Positions 18,995 to 29,993 of a DNA stretch of 64,000 bases are shown piece after piece (within the stretch, counting starts at the first letter, position 1; every line of letters starts with the position of its first letter). This stretch comes from Gracilariopsis chorda (lineage: Eukaryota; Rhodophyta; Florideophyceae; Gracilariales; Gracilariaceae). The DNA is taken from positions 113,260 to 177,259 of the forward strand of contig NBIV01000168.1 in NCBI GenBank assembly GCA_003194525.1. Direction: 5' to 3'. Both the position numbers and the translations under genes were made by a program. The notes under the pieces are model-generated. The model was not told where the DNA came from. It saw only the letters and a program-made list of their open reading frames with translations, and did no database searches.

Positions 18995-20663
18995 TTACGA
19001 TTTTTCGTGGTATCCCTCCGGGTTTTCCGGGAGTGGGAAGCGAAAATCCTTCAAAAATTGCGCATTGGGGTTATAAAGCAGATTGAGGCCCCTAGCGCAA
19101 AATTCAGAACCGCGCAAAATCAGACGCGAACGATGTAAACGAAAGTGGTTTCGGCGAGATGTGGAGTATTTTCTGTTTCCAGGAACGGCAACCTTCAACG
19201 GAAATAGGTCACGTCGATCCATAACTATAAAGTACTAGTACTAAAATTTTATTCTACAATAAGTTGTAATAAAAGCGAAAGTCTACTGTAACTCGCCCCG
19301 ACCCGCTCCCCCTTTCTTCTGGGAGCGTGGCTTCTGGGCGCGTTCTATAGCAAGTTTGGTGGCTCGAAAATGCTTATACGACCGCAGCTGGGTGTCCTGA
19401 ACACGCTTGGAGTGAGTATTGGCATTTTCTTCTGAGTGGCCAGCAACCTGCCAACTACGGTGATCCATGGCCGTTTCGATGGCGTAAAGTCCGCGTGCTA
19501 TCACCTCGACCGCGGACGATTTCTTCATCAATTTGAAACCCTCATCCTGAAGGAGGAAATCCAACGCTCACGCTATCGATGCAGCTTCCCGCATATTACG
19601 GGTATTATTTCTAACCCCGTGGTTTGGAAAATGCTGCACCGCTACCGTGAATGATCCATAAACGGGCATCCCGTCTTGCATAAGGCTACCCGCAATCCGT
19701 TCTTTTCCCTTCACCTTCAACCTTATCCCAGTTAGACGAAAACGAAGACTATCTTCTTTGTCATCTTCTGATTCACTTTCGCTTTCTTCCTCCGTCCTCT
19801 TCTTATGATTCTTTCCACGACGTCTAGGCACATCAAAATTGCGCTCTTCACTATCGGAGCTACTGCTTGACGAAAATGAGTCACCGTCCGAGTTTTAAGT
19901 GCCCTTCTACCCGCCCAAGAACGTGACTTAAGCATGCTTAATACGTCTTTGGGCCTTTCCTCTTTCTCCCTCCTCTTGTTACTCTCAACTAGACCCGCCG
20001 CGGCGGAGACAGCCTGGTCCAGCTTCACTGCAAGTTCAGCTGTGGAGGGGCCTCCGTCGCTACCTCTTCTGGCTTTTTAAGAGCGGGTCTCAACTGCCTC
20101 CTCACCATATGAAATAGATGGTCAGGGTCTATACGAGATTTTTTATTCCCTTTTGGTTTCTTGAATGACCTGTATTTGACTTTATATACCATTGTCGTCT
20201 CAGAATCTGAAACCGCACGACGCTTACAGGGAACCATTATCTCATCTTCCAAATCTACCTTGAGAGGCGGATAGCTTCCAGCCTCAAGCTAGGTTGCGAC
20301 GAGCAAAGCGGTCATTGGTTCTGGACGCACCCAGTCCCAGTCAAACTCAAAACATTTTGCTTCAAGCCATTCGAGCGCATTGTTCAAGCCACTTTCAGTA
20401 AGCTTCGAGAGCTTTGCAAAGTTCACCTTCTTTCTAAAGCAGTCCAGTGCCTCTTTACCCGTCTTCATACCTTCACAATGGCGCAAAACCTCGGACAATT
20501 TGTCTTTTGTAGCAAGTCGATATTTTAAGAAAAGCGGCAGACTCATACCAAAATTCCTAGTCAGTTTGGCCCACTGACAGGCTCGTATTTGGTTGAGAGG
20601 GCTGGTACCTTGTGGTAGGACGGCTAGTAAACCGCGCAAGCCGGACTGGCTGCATCTTTGCAC
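18995..20663 (-). pseudogene. Broken gag-like region of the DIRS element
   Basis: A chain of short minus-strand frames that look like one eroded protein: 20289-20663 (helical, SLPLFLKYRLATKDKLSEVL), 20025-20252 (Lys-rich), 19732-20028, 19568-19831 (acidic EEESESESEDDKEDSLRF then basic), 19283-19564 and 18995-19222. Charged, low-complexity composition and position upstream of the RT suggest the first ORF of the element. No zinc knuckle was seen. The domain call rests on position only. Confidence 0.45.
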
Positions 20664-22795
20664 TCCAGTACCTCGTAAAGCCTAGTGCGCTATGTCGGAG
20701 CACCTAAAGAAGTTTATAGGCACGCTGCTTGAACTTCCTACGGGATTAGCGATACCTGCGCCCGGCCCAGACGATTCTCTCTCGCAGGCCGCTTGGGAAT
20801 GGCAATCGATCTTTCGCGCTAACGCTGCCCCCAGTCCGTTCATTGAGTAAGACTAGCCGCTAGCGCCCCACAATACCAGCAGGCGATTTTTCCTAAGTGA
20901 TCTGCCACGTAATACACATGTAAGAAATCCCGCAGCATTGGTTGAGGTCAAACAGGAGTACAGTTTGGCCTCAGTTCAGGTGAAAATTCGCCCTAGGGGA
21001 TGAAAAGTAGACTTCTCGATCTAAGCTGCAAGAAACGGCCCTAGTGACACAGCCCTTGCGCAGCTCTGAATTTTTATGTAGTGTTTGATCGCCCAAATTA
21101 ATTCACCCATCCTTGAGACAAGGAAAAGATACACGAGAAGTGTAAAGATCTGTTGTAATGGCAGGAAAAACCAAATTCAAAAACCCTCATCAATCAAGTT
21201 TTCAAGCAAACAAAGCGGTTCCACCCATCCTTGCCACGCTCAAAATTTGTTTTTGTAACACCCAAGGAACCATATATGTCTACGAAAAAAGCATAGCCGC
21301 CCATGCTTCTTAAGGGTTAGACATAGAGCCTTCGGAAAAGAATGACCTTAAGCGAAGGCCCTACTATCCACTAAAAAAGTGCACACTGACCTCCCGAATT
21401 GTCAAGAGGAAATAGCTCACCATGGTATAGCGTTCAGCCAGAATTTAGATTTGTTAATAAGGTGGAGAGCATTAGAAAGAGTTCTTTCCATCCTTTTTCC
21501 AAACCAGCCTACTTAAGCGGCAATCCTTCCAACGTAGATATGCAGAAGTCTTAGCTTCCTTCAGACTCAACCAAACATTTCAAAAAAAATTATTTCCCTG
21601 TCCAGGAATCCGAAGTACTCACGAACGGCACGACGAGAACGTGCTCCTGCAGCACCAAGACTGAAAAAGCATTTACCGCAATGCTCAGCCCCCTAGTGGA
21701 TTATTTACATAATGCCCCCACCAGCTTCATGCTAGGGCACCCGGAATATCCGTGCTGCCGCGCCTGCTTACAGTAAAATCTGCAACACGCACACGGAACT
21801 ATTTACCCAGGATTCTTTAGGAGTGTTATGATCCAATTTAATCATTAACTTAGAGCAGGGTAGATCAAACCACAAAACACCATTCTCCTGCCGAAGCACG
21901 CCCGTCAGGCTAGGCCCAATCAATTTCCAGGTTAATGTCTTGCATCAGATAGTCGATACGCCTTCCATGGATTTTTGAGCCTATGAAATAGACCCCGTTG
22001 GAGTGACCTACAGGCCAGCAACACGCTGACGTCCATTTCCAAGCCGATTCTGCCATGGCGCAGTGCATCTTCTTTCTGGGTACGAGGGGGCTGATAAATC
22101 CTATGGCCACCACTAGCCAACAAGGAGGAAGAAATCCTTGGTTACCCCGACTGCCGCTCCTCGCATGCTCACCCGCCGACGGGTCAACACACAGCACGGC
22201 CGGAGGGAGGGGGGGGGGGGTTGGTGCTCAGTACTCCTAAAGCCAGCGAAGTCAGAATTTTAAAACCTCAATTCTCGCAGGGCGCTGCGTTTCACAAAAC
22301 CCTCTGCTCTTTCCCAGGGGTAAGCTTAGGATTAGGTTCGGATTTCACAAGCCAAAACACTACCCACTAAAACCAAGGTCTAAGGGGACATCAGTAAACC
22401 CTCCCAGCGGTGAGAGAAAATTTATTCAACTCCTCAAAACAGGAAAATCTCGCCGAGAGTCCGAAAACTCGATCGGATTGACTGCATACATCTCTCAGCG
22501 GAGTGCCTCTTCAATCTCACAATGTTCTGGGGAAGGACCGTTATTCAACTTGAAAATCAGCTTCGCTCCAGGAGTCCAAGGACTCAACCGAAGCTACTGC
22601 ACCGACTACATCTCCAGAGAACAGCCCCAGACCCTCTACGGAACGTTTTTCAACTCCCTCAGATATAATGGCTAAAAGCCCCAACTCCCTTTGAGATTTC
22701 ACTAAGTCCAAACATCACTCTATTTTTTTTCAAGCCAACCCTCTATTTTTTTATAAATCTATGCACCAAAAAATCCCATCGAACCGTACCACTCC
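20664..22795. other. Intergenic, mostly AT-rich, no gene recognised
   Basis: No supportable gene. The left part may hold the terminal repeat of the DIRS element. A minus-strand 95-codon frame (21910-22197) includes GSKIHGRRIDYLMQD but has no convincing family. A run of 13 G lies near 22208-22220. The stretch ends at the copia target-site duplication (22791-22795). Confidence 0.4.
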
Positions 22796-22928
22796 AGTGA
22801 AAATCGTGGCTTGACTCTCAAGAGTCGGGCGGAGTGCCACTGCCGGTCGCTACTTTACTATGTCAGCTGCTCAGGAGCGTGTGGACACTATGCGCTGTCC
22901 GAATGAACGGTTACAAACACGTCATTCA
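22796..22928 (-). repeat. Copia 3' LTR
   Basis: 133 bp, aligned over its whole length with the LTR at 29861-29993 (shared GGCTTGACT, ACTTTACTA, GCGCTGTCCGAATGAAC). Its outer TG has become AG. ACTCC precedes it. Confidence 0.8.
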
Positions 22929-23102
22929 CATTCCCTCGCAAACATGCGAACTAGCGATGTATTGCGCACCAAATAAGTAATAGATGTAGTGACTACCGTT
23001 AATAACCATACCCACGACAAAACCCTGTAGTAAAAATTCGTGAGAGAAAGAAACGGTATAGCACGCTTGTCTCATGAGAAAAAATTCGTAACATCAGATC
23101 CT

Positions 23103-24106
23103 TCAGAATCTGTTCAAAATAAAAGCATCAAACAGAAGACAAACATTCTCAAGTGTTTCTACTCTTACAGCTATTGTCAACAAATCAGCTGGTTGCAGAT
23201 CAGTTCTTATCTTCGCAACATTAACAACCCCAATCTTCATCATCTTTTCACATGATGATACTTCAATGCAGTATGCTTTTCCTTTCTGAAACCTTTGGGT
23301 TACTAAGAACTGAAGCTGCTGTTGTGCTTTCACAATATAATGATATGGCATGCATGTCAGGTTCAATCTGGCTCAGAACTTCGTCACTGCGCATCTCGCA
23401 GGTCCATGTAAACATCATACCGCAGTACGAAAGAGCAATATATTCCGCTTCTCCAGAAGACAATGCAATCATGGTCTGCTTCTTCATCGTCCACATGATT
23501 GGTGCTGCATTCATCTTAATCAACAATCCAGTCGTAGACTTTCTCGTCTCACGACAACCGGCTCAGTCTGCATCACAATATGCTACCATTGACGCCGATA
23601 CGCCCGAAGGGAAAGACAAGCCAAGATTCTTCGAACCATTTAGGTACCACAGTACTCTCTTCGCTAAACCCAAGTCCCTCATCTACAGGTCGTGACCCTG
23701 CCTTGCCAGCACCGAAGCTGCAAACATTATGTCCGGCCTGGATGATAGAGCCAGGTACATCAAGTATACTACCATCTTACGGTAGCAACCGTGAACCAGT
23801 CGAAGTGAAGACGAAGATACTCGGCGATAGAGTATCTTCGTCTTCACTTCGACTGGTTAATTCATAAGGACAGTGAAATAGCGTCCTAGCAAGATTATAG
23901 TTAAAGAGCCCATACGCTTTCATCATCTTATCAACGTACCTGGAGTGCTGGACTTTGATACTATTCCTGCTCCGTTCAATATCCAGTCTGATAAAGAACT
24001 TCGCTTCACCAAGAAACTTCACTTGAAACAACCTCGTCATCTCTTCCTTGAATTCATTCAGGAGAGATACCGAAATGAACAACATCAGTATGTCGTCAAC
24101 AACCAC
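23103..24106 (-). pseudogene. Copia RT and RNase H remnants
   Basis: RT remnant at 23777-24106: MVVDDILMLF matches the copia YVDDIL box, followed by FKEEMTRLFQVKFLGEAKFFI. RNase H remnant at 23263-23526: TMIALSSGEAEYIALS, the copia SSAEAEYIA motif. Its tail is at 23103-23366 (KIRTDLQPADLLTI). The frames are shifted against each other. The amino-terminal RT motifs are not recognisable. Confidence 0.73.
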
Positions 24107-24573
24107 GAAGAGGGTCGATGTTGCATTCCCAGACCTATACAGGTACAGGAGACTGTCCTTGCTGGACTGTTTGAAGTCGTGTCCGAGTAGTTCCCTATAA
24201 ATTAATGAGCCCCATACCTGCCCAGCTCGCCGCGCGCCTTAGATAGATTTGCTCAGTAGGCACACCTATTCAGGGATGTAAGAGGTTCCTGATGCGTTCT
24301 GGGGCTCCATAACCAAAAGTTCCTCAAGGTCACCTTACAGATGCGCATTGCTGAACTCCATGGTTTCCATCAGTAGACCTTGGGCGGCGGCGCTCGAAAT
24401 AGCAAACCGAATGGTTTCCAATCAAGCAAAGGTAGCTAAGAGGTTATCCGGATCGCATTCCATCTAAGGGCGTTGCGTGTCACCATGTATTACGCAACGA
24501 GCTTTCGGGAGTATACTTGGAGGACTGGTATTCAGATGTCTCCCCAAGAAGGTACATAGGAAGGGAAGGGGTC

Positions 24574-25917
24574 TCATTCTCGGTTTCCTATCCACGAATA
24601 CCCATGTTCCTCTGCTAGCGAGTGCATTGTATTCCCTGTCGATATCTTGAGCCCATCCAGTAGCTCTCTCGCCTCATCAAAGCTCCTGGGGACCCTGCCA
24701 ATCTCTCGGAAGTCTTTGGAGCGGGATTGAGCCCCCATGCAGAAGGCCAGAGAAGTGTTTAAGTGTTCTTCATCATCTTCCTCCATCTTGTTCTCGGCCT
24801 CGTCTCTTCGGAGGAAGGAGAAGTCGATGAGTTCATTAATAGAGGGTAGCGATTCGTTTGTAGCCTTGAAGTACCATTGTTGGCAAATGATAATCTTTGC
24901 CATGGAGGGGAAATATATCCTTAGTAGCGTTGGTTGGCTTCGCATTCCAACAAACTGACCAAGAACCGCACGGGGGAGAAACTTCTTGTTTGCTACGGAG
25001 TCTGATTTATATATAAACGCATGCCCCTCTTGTCCGTACTTTAAAATGTTGGTGAAGGTTCTTCGTCCGAACCAAAAGGTAAAGGGAACCTTCATTCCTA
25101 TGCGTGAGTTTGGGAGAAGGTTTCTTATATAATTGGCTTGCGAGATTGCTTCCTCCCACAGTTTGAAAGGGTATTGAGGACTATTCAAAAATTTACGTGC
25201 TGTCTTTCATAAGTCCCTGATGACCCTCTTGGCAGCAACTTTGTATTGATGCGCGTGCGGTGGAGTGTACTCCAACACCAGACCACTCTCCAATGCCCAT
25301 TTGACGAAGTCATCCGATCTGTTCTCACCCGCCCCGTCAAGGCTAACGCGCTAGATACGATCAGGTGCTATCTAGTTTTCCGCGCGAGGTTTGTACCACC
25401 TAATGGTTTCGAATAACTGTGGTTTTTCGTTCAAAAAGTAAAGTTAGCCAGCTCTAGTGTTGTCATCCAATAGAACTTGAATATACTTCGATCCTTGTAG
25501 AGACGGAGGGTTAATAGGCCTTGTTAAGTCCATATGGGTGAGCTCCAGGGGTCTCGAGGCGACCGAGTCCGACCTTTGAAGTGGTGCACGCCTAGCCCTG
25601 GCGTTGGAGCAAGGTGGACAGAATATGTTCTGTACTTCAGGGGGTGAGAGAGGGGTTACTCCATCGCAGTTTTTCACCGTGGGGAACAGGATATCCTTTC
25701 CATGGTTTCCCAATTTCTCATGCCAATATTTAGCGGTGTTTCCGGGTAAGTGTAAGGCTGCTTTTGGTCGCAGGGATGCCACGGGGCTAGGAAGTGGATA
25801 TAGTCCGTCTCTTGGTGCAGACCTGTAGAGTTCTTGCCGATTGTTAGGGTCCCGGATAGTAAATCCTTTGTTCTCAGATGTACTGTTGAGCTCTGTCTGT
25901 ACATGTCTCGACAACAC
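24574..25917 (-). pseudogene. Copia integrase remnants
   Basis: The 25444-25917 frame contains the GAG-pre-integrase signature (YWHEKLGNHG, then CPPCSNARARRAP) and HMDLTRPINPPSLQGSKYIQVLLDD, the start of the catalytic core. The 24574-25188 frame holds the core end and C-terminal part (KLWEEAISQANYIRNLLPNSR, VPFTFWFGRR). Between 25188 and 25444 the frame is interrupted by stops. The DDE residues cannot all be confirmed. Confidence 0.73.
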
Positions 25918-26478
25918 AGATAATTAGATAAGGTTAGAGTGGAAGAAGGGCGTGTGTTTGGCGTGGAGTGTTATCCAACTTCCAAGTGGTAGCTTGATTG
26001 TACCATGGCCAATTATTTCTGATACCTGGTCGCAGGTTCATACCGATTGACTCCTTGACGGTTGATAGTCCCAAAACAAATCTTTGTACTTGATGAAGAC
26101 ATGTCGTGCCCTAGAGTCTAACCATGTTCGATCGGTCTCTCCGTGTGAAAGTGTTGCGTGAGCACTTACTAATAAGCCACGAGGGGTTTCGTCATTATGG
26201 TCGTCGTTGTCATGGTTGTTACCGTTCCGTTAGTTTTTGTTTCGATTGCAGTCGCTAGAATTGCCACGGGAGTCCCAGATCCTATGAGGTTTGTTACTGA
26301 GATTGCGAACTCTTCCTCTAGAGCGACTATTGTGCCGGTTGGAGGATTGGTTATCGATATTAGACTTCTTTCGTGATTAATAGTCAGAGATGATATGACC
26401 AATGCTTCCACAGTTATAGAACTCTAAACCTTTGATGTTCTTTCGTGAACTTTCTTTGCGGTTTGTGCTAGACCTTTT
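25918..26478 (-). pseudogene. Copia protease and zinc-knuckle end of gag, eroded
   Basis: Conceptual translation gives a degraded zinc knuckle (FYNCGSIGHIISDY, with two Cys lost), an Asn/Ser/Arg-rich linker and TWLDSRARHVF, which matches the copia protease WLDSGAS box with the Gly lost. Several stops are present. Confidence 0.55.
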
Positions 26479-27420
26479 TGTGGAGCAATATCACTAGCCC
26501 GGAAATCCTCACAAGGGGTTTAACGCCTTGCTCTCTTGTGAGCTAGGAACAGCGACAGGGCCCTCCGTACCAAGCGTTGTTCAGGTGTAAAACCGAAATG
26601 GTTTCCGGCTTTACCGACGGACGGGATACCGAGAATCGGGTTACCAGCTGGTCAACGTAGTGCACAGGTACGTGTGAGCTGTGTTACGTTCCACGGGGAA
26701 TCCAGATAGGGAAAACGGAAAAAGAAGAGAAACCAAAAGGGAACGTAGAACCCAGCAGGTCGTCCGGAAAGCCGAAAAATACCCGACAGTGGGGGGTTTT
26801 GCCTGTTCAGCCAGCACGGCAAATCTCAATACTGAGTCGAACGGCTATCTGTTCTCACAATAGAAAGTAACCAAAACGGTAAAAACAGTGAACAATGGGC
26901 CAACCCACGGGGTAAGCCAGATCAGCGGTCCTTGGTTATACTTTGCGGGTGAGTATAACGAGACTGAACGCGGTGAAACCGCAGCAGGAGTTGGTCACTT
27001 CGCACAGGTGATAAACTCAGAGCCGAGTCACAGATTGTGTTTTCTTCAGGGTGAAACTGAAGGCCGTCCTCCCTTAATTACTATTCGGTCACAATAAACT
27101 AAGAATACTACTACTGTAGTGTGGTACACTTGTGGTACACACACTTGTGTCACATGGCAGCACTCCCGGCGACGGCACAACACGACACGTGTGAATCATG
27201 CCAACCATGGATAATATCCGTACGCTTGCCATGCGTCCATCTGTTCCAGATACCGCAGAAATCACCCAAGATGGTTCCAAAAATACCAATTAAAATTCAT
27301 ATCGAATTTCACCCAATATTTCCGAGGGTCCACTTATACCTGAGTTGAACCAATGCCACGTCAGTATTGAATCATTTATGATCCACCCCTAGAAGCTATG
27401 CACGCACGCATTGCTGTACA
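26479..27420 (+). repeat. Solo LTR B, gypsy-related family
   Basis: 942 bp starting TGTGGAGCAATA and ending CATTGCTGTACA, a near inverted repeat. CTTTT lies to the left and TTTTT to the right, an imperfect duplication. It splits the copia gag: PAAKN to the right and the basic RSSTNRKESS stretch to the left. Layout (GGGCCCTCC tract early, AATAAACTAAGAATACT late) matches the complete gypsy LTR in the same orientation. Confidence 0.62.
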
Positions 27421-28099
27421 TTTTTAGCCGCAGGATAGGGGTGTGTTTGGACTTTCTTCCAGTCCCCAGAGGTGGGCTGTGTGGCGGTTGCGCGGTGTGT
27501 TCGACCATCCATCTCCGAACGAACCAGTGGAACGAGCTGACTATACCCCTTATTGTTGGCGTCGGCCATTAATTTGATCGCCATGAGATAGTCTGGTACT
27601 GTTCGAAGTAGAGTAGCAGTTCTTTTATCGGTCAGTTAGAGAACCGAGCCAATTCCAGGAAAGTAGTGTCCATTTCGAGTACGTGTTTTTGGATGTCGTC
27701 ACCGTCTTTGAACAAGAATGTACTGAGATTTTGCCCTACGTTCATTTTGGACTGCACATTGTCCTTCTTGTAGGTGGTTTCGAGTTTACTCCACACTTAC
27801 AAGTCAAAGCAGTACTCACATTCCAATAACTCAGATATGGCGACAATTGGCTGCGTGCCCAAGTTCTGCAAGCTGTCAGATCGAGCCTTACTATCGGCGC
27901 CGTCCCAACGTCTGCGGGCTTGAGCAGTGCTCTCTTCCGGTCGAGGATCGGTAAGTAAAAGCAGCGATTGATGTGAATGCATGAGATCTCGAACGTTGAT
28001 GCACCATGTATAGTGGTCGGCGAAACCCTTGAGCAGAGGAGTGCGCTTCGTATCGTGTTCCTTGCCCAAATTCATGGCGGAGTAGTCTCTACGAAACAC
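27421..28099 (-). pseudogene. Copia gag, N-terminal part, frameshifted
   Basis: Begins MFRRDYSAMNLGKEHD at 28099, then LLKGFADHYTWCINVRDLM, RRRWDGADSKARSDSLQNL and, after a shift near 27797, KLETTYKKDNVQSKMN and FKDGDDIQKHVLEMDTTFLEL. This is the UBN2-type copia gag pattern (Trp, helical bundle, LxxL). It ends at the solo LTR B boundary and resumes at 26478. Confidence 0.7.
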
Positions 28100-28413
28100 T
28101 AAACGCAGTGCAAGTTAGCAGAAAATATCTTTGCCAGTCCCCTACCGGTTGAGGGATCATTCTTCTTCAACGTCTGTTCCCTAATTATTCAATAAAAAAC
28201 ATGTCTGCAAGAATAATACTTGTAACGTTAGTTAGCTTTGCAGGTCGCCTACGCGTGGAAAAGACGTTCTTTTCACTCAAAACGCACACTAAAGGTCTAA
28301 GTGGTAAGCGGCAGTTAAATGTCTTCGGGTACTAGGCACTGGGTGGCAAGGCCAACCCTCTCTTCACTGTCGTTTTTCTATAACCAATCAAGCCCTGAGC
28401 CTGAAGCAGTTCC

Positions 28414-29343
28414 TGTGGAGCAAAACTAGTGAGGGTTGTAGCTCTCAAGTTGGGCGAGTCCTTGCTCCCTAGGAAGGGTAGACTCAGCGGACGAGCCCTC
28501 TAATCCACAAAAGAGTCGGGTGTAAATCCGACGGTGGATACTGGATATACCTGTAGAGGTGAAAACGTAGAATCCTGAGAGGAATAAGGTCAGAGAAAGG
28601 ACCCGAGTGGGGAGTGTAGACAGCGTACACAGCAAGTGTAGTGGCCCGAACGGAAAAGAGGCCAAGCCCGGAAAAAGGGCAAGGGTCGTGCTCACAGCGG
28701 CAACAGACCCGAGAACCAAAGGTTAAAATAGTAGAAATAACCAAAGAACAACCCAATACTGGGGCGGAGATCTGTCCTGCAACAGGATACCCAAAATAAA
28801 ACACACTGTTAACCCACAGTCGGTGTACTTACAAAGAAGTTATTGATGGTCCCGAGGGGATAGTCGTATTGAAACCAAACGTAGTTACTCTCCAGATAGA
28901 GTCGTGAACCTACGAAGGCAGTTGCGACCAGAGCCAATAATCTAGTTAGGGTGCGAACCTCAGTTGAGTTTACTTGATGGTGACAACGGCGAGGTCAGCT
29001 TCACCTAAGTAGGTTCTACATTAATTAACTAAAATAACTAACTAAAGTAGTGCAAACCTGCAGAGGTCCATAGACGTGGAGAACCCACTGTCAGGGTCCA
29101 CAGGTGCCACTCGCCCAAGGCGTATATCCGTAATCGGGTCCAACTTCTGTACACGCGTACCACATATCCTGACCGATTGAGGCTATTCATAAACTAACAT
29201 GCCAGGTGAAACCTCATCCATAATCCACCAGAATTCAACCCAATGTTGGGAAAAAAGCATAACCAGAGAGGTGTTGAGCTGTGACATCGGCGCATCCTAT
29301 GAAAAGGATTTTCATCGATATGAACGCCACGCGCTGCTCCACA
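28414..29343 (+). repeat. Solo LTR C, gypsy-related family
   Basis: 930 bp starting TGTGGAGCAAAAC and ending GCTGCTCCACA, with a perfect GTTCC duplication (28409-28413 and 29344-29348). It shares with the complete LTR the TTGCTCCCT and GAGCCCTC tracts early and AACTAAAATAACTAA late. It lies in the copia leader. Confidence 0.82.
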
Positions 29344-29629
29344 GTTCCCTATCAAGGGGCTCGTTAAGATATGCCGGTGGAACGTCCAACAGACACACCA
29401 CAACAAACTACTCAATCTTCCTGTAGGTGCGATAGGCTATTTTTCTCCAACTGCTTGATGATTTCGGAGAAGACATCGCTACGTACGCTAACTTGTGACA
29501 ACGAGAGGTTTTACGAATACCAAAGGCAAAAGAACCCTCGATCAAAGTAAAAAGCGGTGTGTAATGGTGGTTACAAACTTCCAAGGTCGGCGGTAGGTTG
29601 TGAGGTCTTGGAGGAGGCCGTGAGATGAA

Positions 29630-29825
29630 AAGAAGAGCGAGGCGCAAGGCAGCACAAGGTGAAAGGCAGTGCAAGGCGCATGATCACAGGGTAGGACCAG
29701 CAGGGTGCGCGGCGCGACGCAGTGCAAGGCAAAAGATCACAAGATAGAACGGCAGGGCGCACAGCACCTCGTGGCGCGGAAGGCGGAAGATCACAAGGTA
29801 CGCGGCCGGGCGGACAGCACGGTTG
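29630..29825. repeat. 53-bp minisatellite
   Basis: Imperfect tandem repeat; the word GATCACA recurs at 29682, 29735 and 29788, exactly 53 bp apart, each followed by AGGGT/AAGAT/AAGGT and a GGCAGGGCG-like stretch. A partial earlier unit precedes it. It lies in the copia leader next to the 5' LTR. Confidence 0.72.
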
Positions 29826-29844
29826 GTGCTGTCAAAAAGCTTAG

Positions 29845-29860
29845 GGAGCGGTTGCTACCA
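29845..29860 (-). promoter_or_regulatory. Copia primer-binding site
   Basis: On the minus strand TGGTAGCAACCGCTCC follows the 5' LTR directly. TGGTA at this place is what a tRNA ending TACCA, such as initiator Met, would pair with; copia elements usually use it. Confidence 0.58.
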
Positions 29861-29993
29861 TGTAGAGATTGCGGCTTGACTCCTGAGAGTCGGGGGGAGA
29901 GCTAACGCCGGCCATTACTTTACTAGGCCAGCTGCTTGGCAGCGTGGGAACACTGTGCGCTGTCCGAATGAACTTTTACAAACACGTAATTCA
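29861..29993 (-). repeat. Copia 5' LTR
   Basis: 133 bp, TGTAGAGATT ... GTAATTCA on the plus strand, followed by ACTCC. Homologous over its full length to 22796-22928. Confidence 0.8.

Larger units (their letters stand above)
3882..20663 (-). mobile_element. Degenerate DIRS-like (tyrosine recombinase) retrotransposon, split by two later insertions
   Basis: Reading the minus strand from about 20663 to 3882 gives, in order, gag-like basic frames, a reverse transcriptase, RNase H and a tyrosine recombinase. This is the DIRS order of domains. The frames carry many stops and frameshifts, so the element is dead. A gypsy element (6192-17742) sits inside the RT/RNase H junction and a solo LTR (4143-4985) inside the recombinase. 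Removing each insertion together with one copy of its 5-bp duplication rejoins the reading frame. Without the insertions the coding span is about 4.4 kb. The outer termini (inverted or split repeats) were not found by eye. No aspartic protease or DDE integrase was seen in its own sequence, which fits DIRS rather than an LTR order. Confidence 0.72.
22796..29993 (-). mobile_element. Decayed Ty1/copia retrotransposon with two nested solo LTRs
   Basis: 133-bp LTRs at 22796-22928 and 29861-29993 flanked by a perfect ACTCC duplication (22791-22795 and 29994-29998). On the minus strand the order is LTR, primer-binding site, long leader, gag, protease, integrase, RT, RNase H, LTR, which is the copia order. 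Frames are broken throughout. Solo LTRs at 26479-27420 (inside gag) and 28414-29343 (inside the leader) were added later. Without them the element is about 5.3 kb, normal for copia. LTR divergence is obvious by eye, so it is much older than the gypsy element. Confidence 0.83.

Noticed and set aside
21910..22197. Frame with GSKIHGRRIDYLMQD, vaguely like a DDHD-domain end or an endonuclease
   Set aside because: Too short and isolated; no second motif supports either reading.
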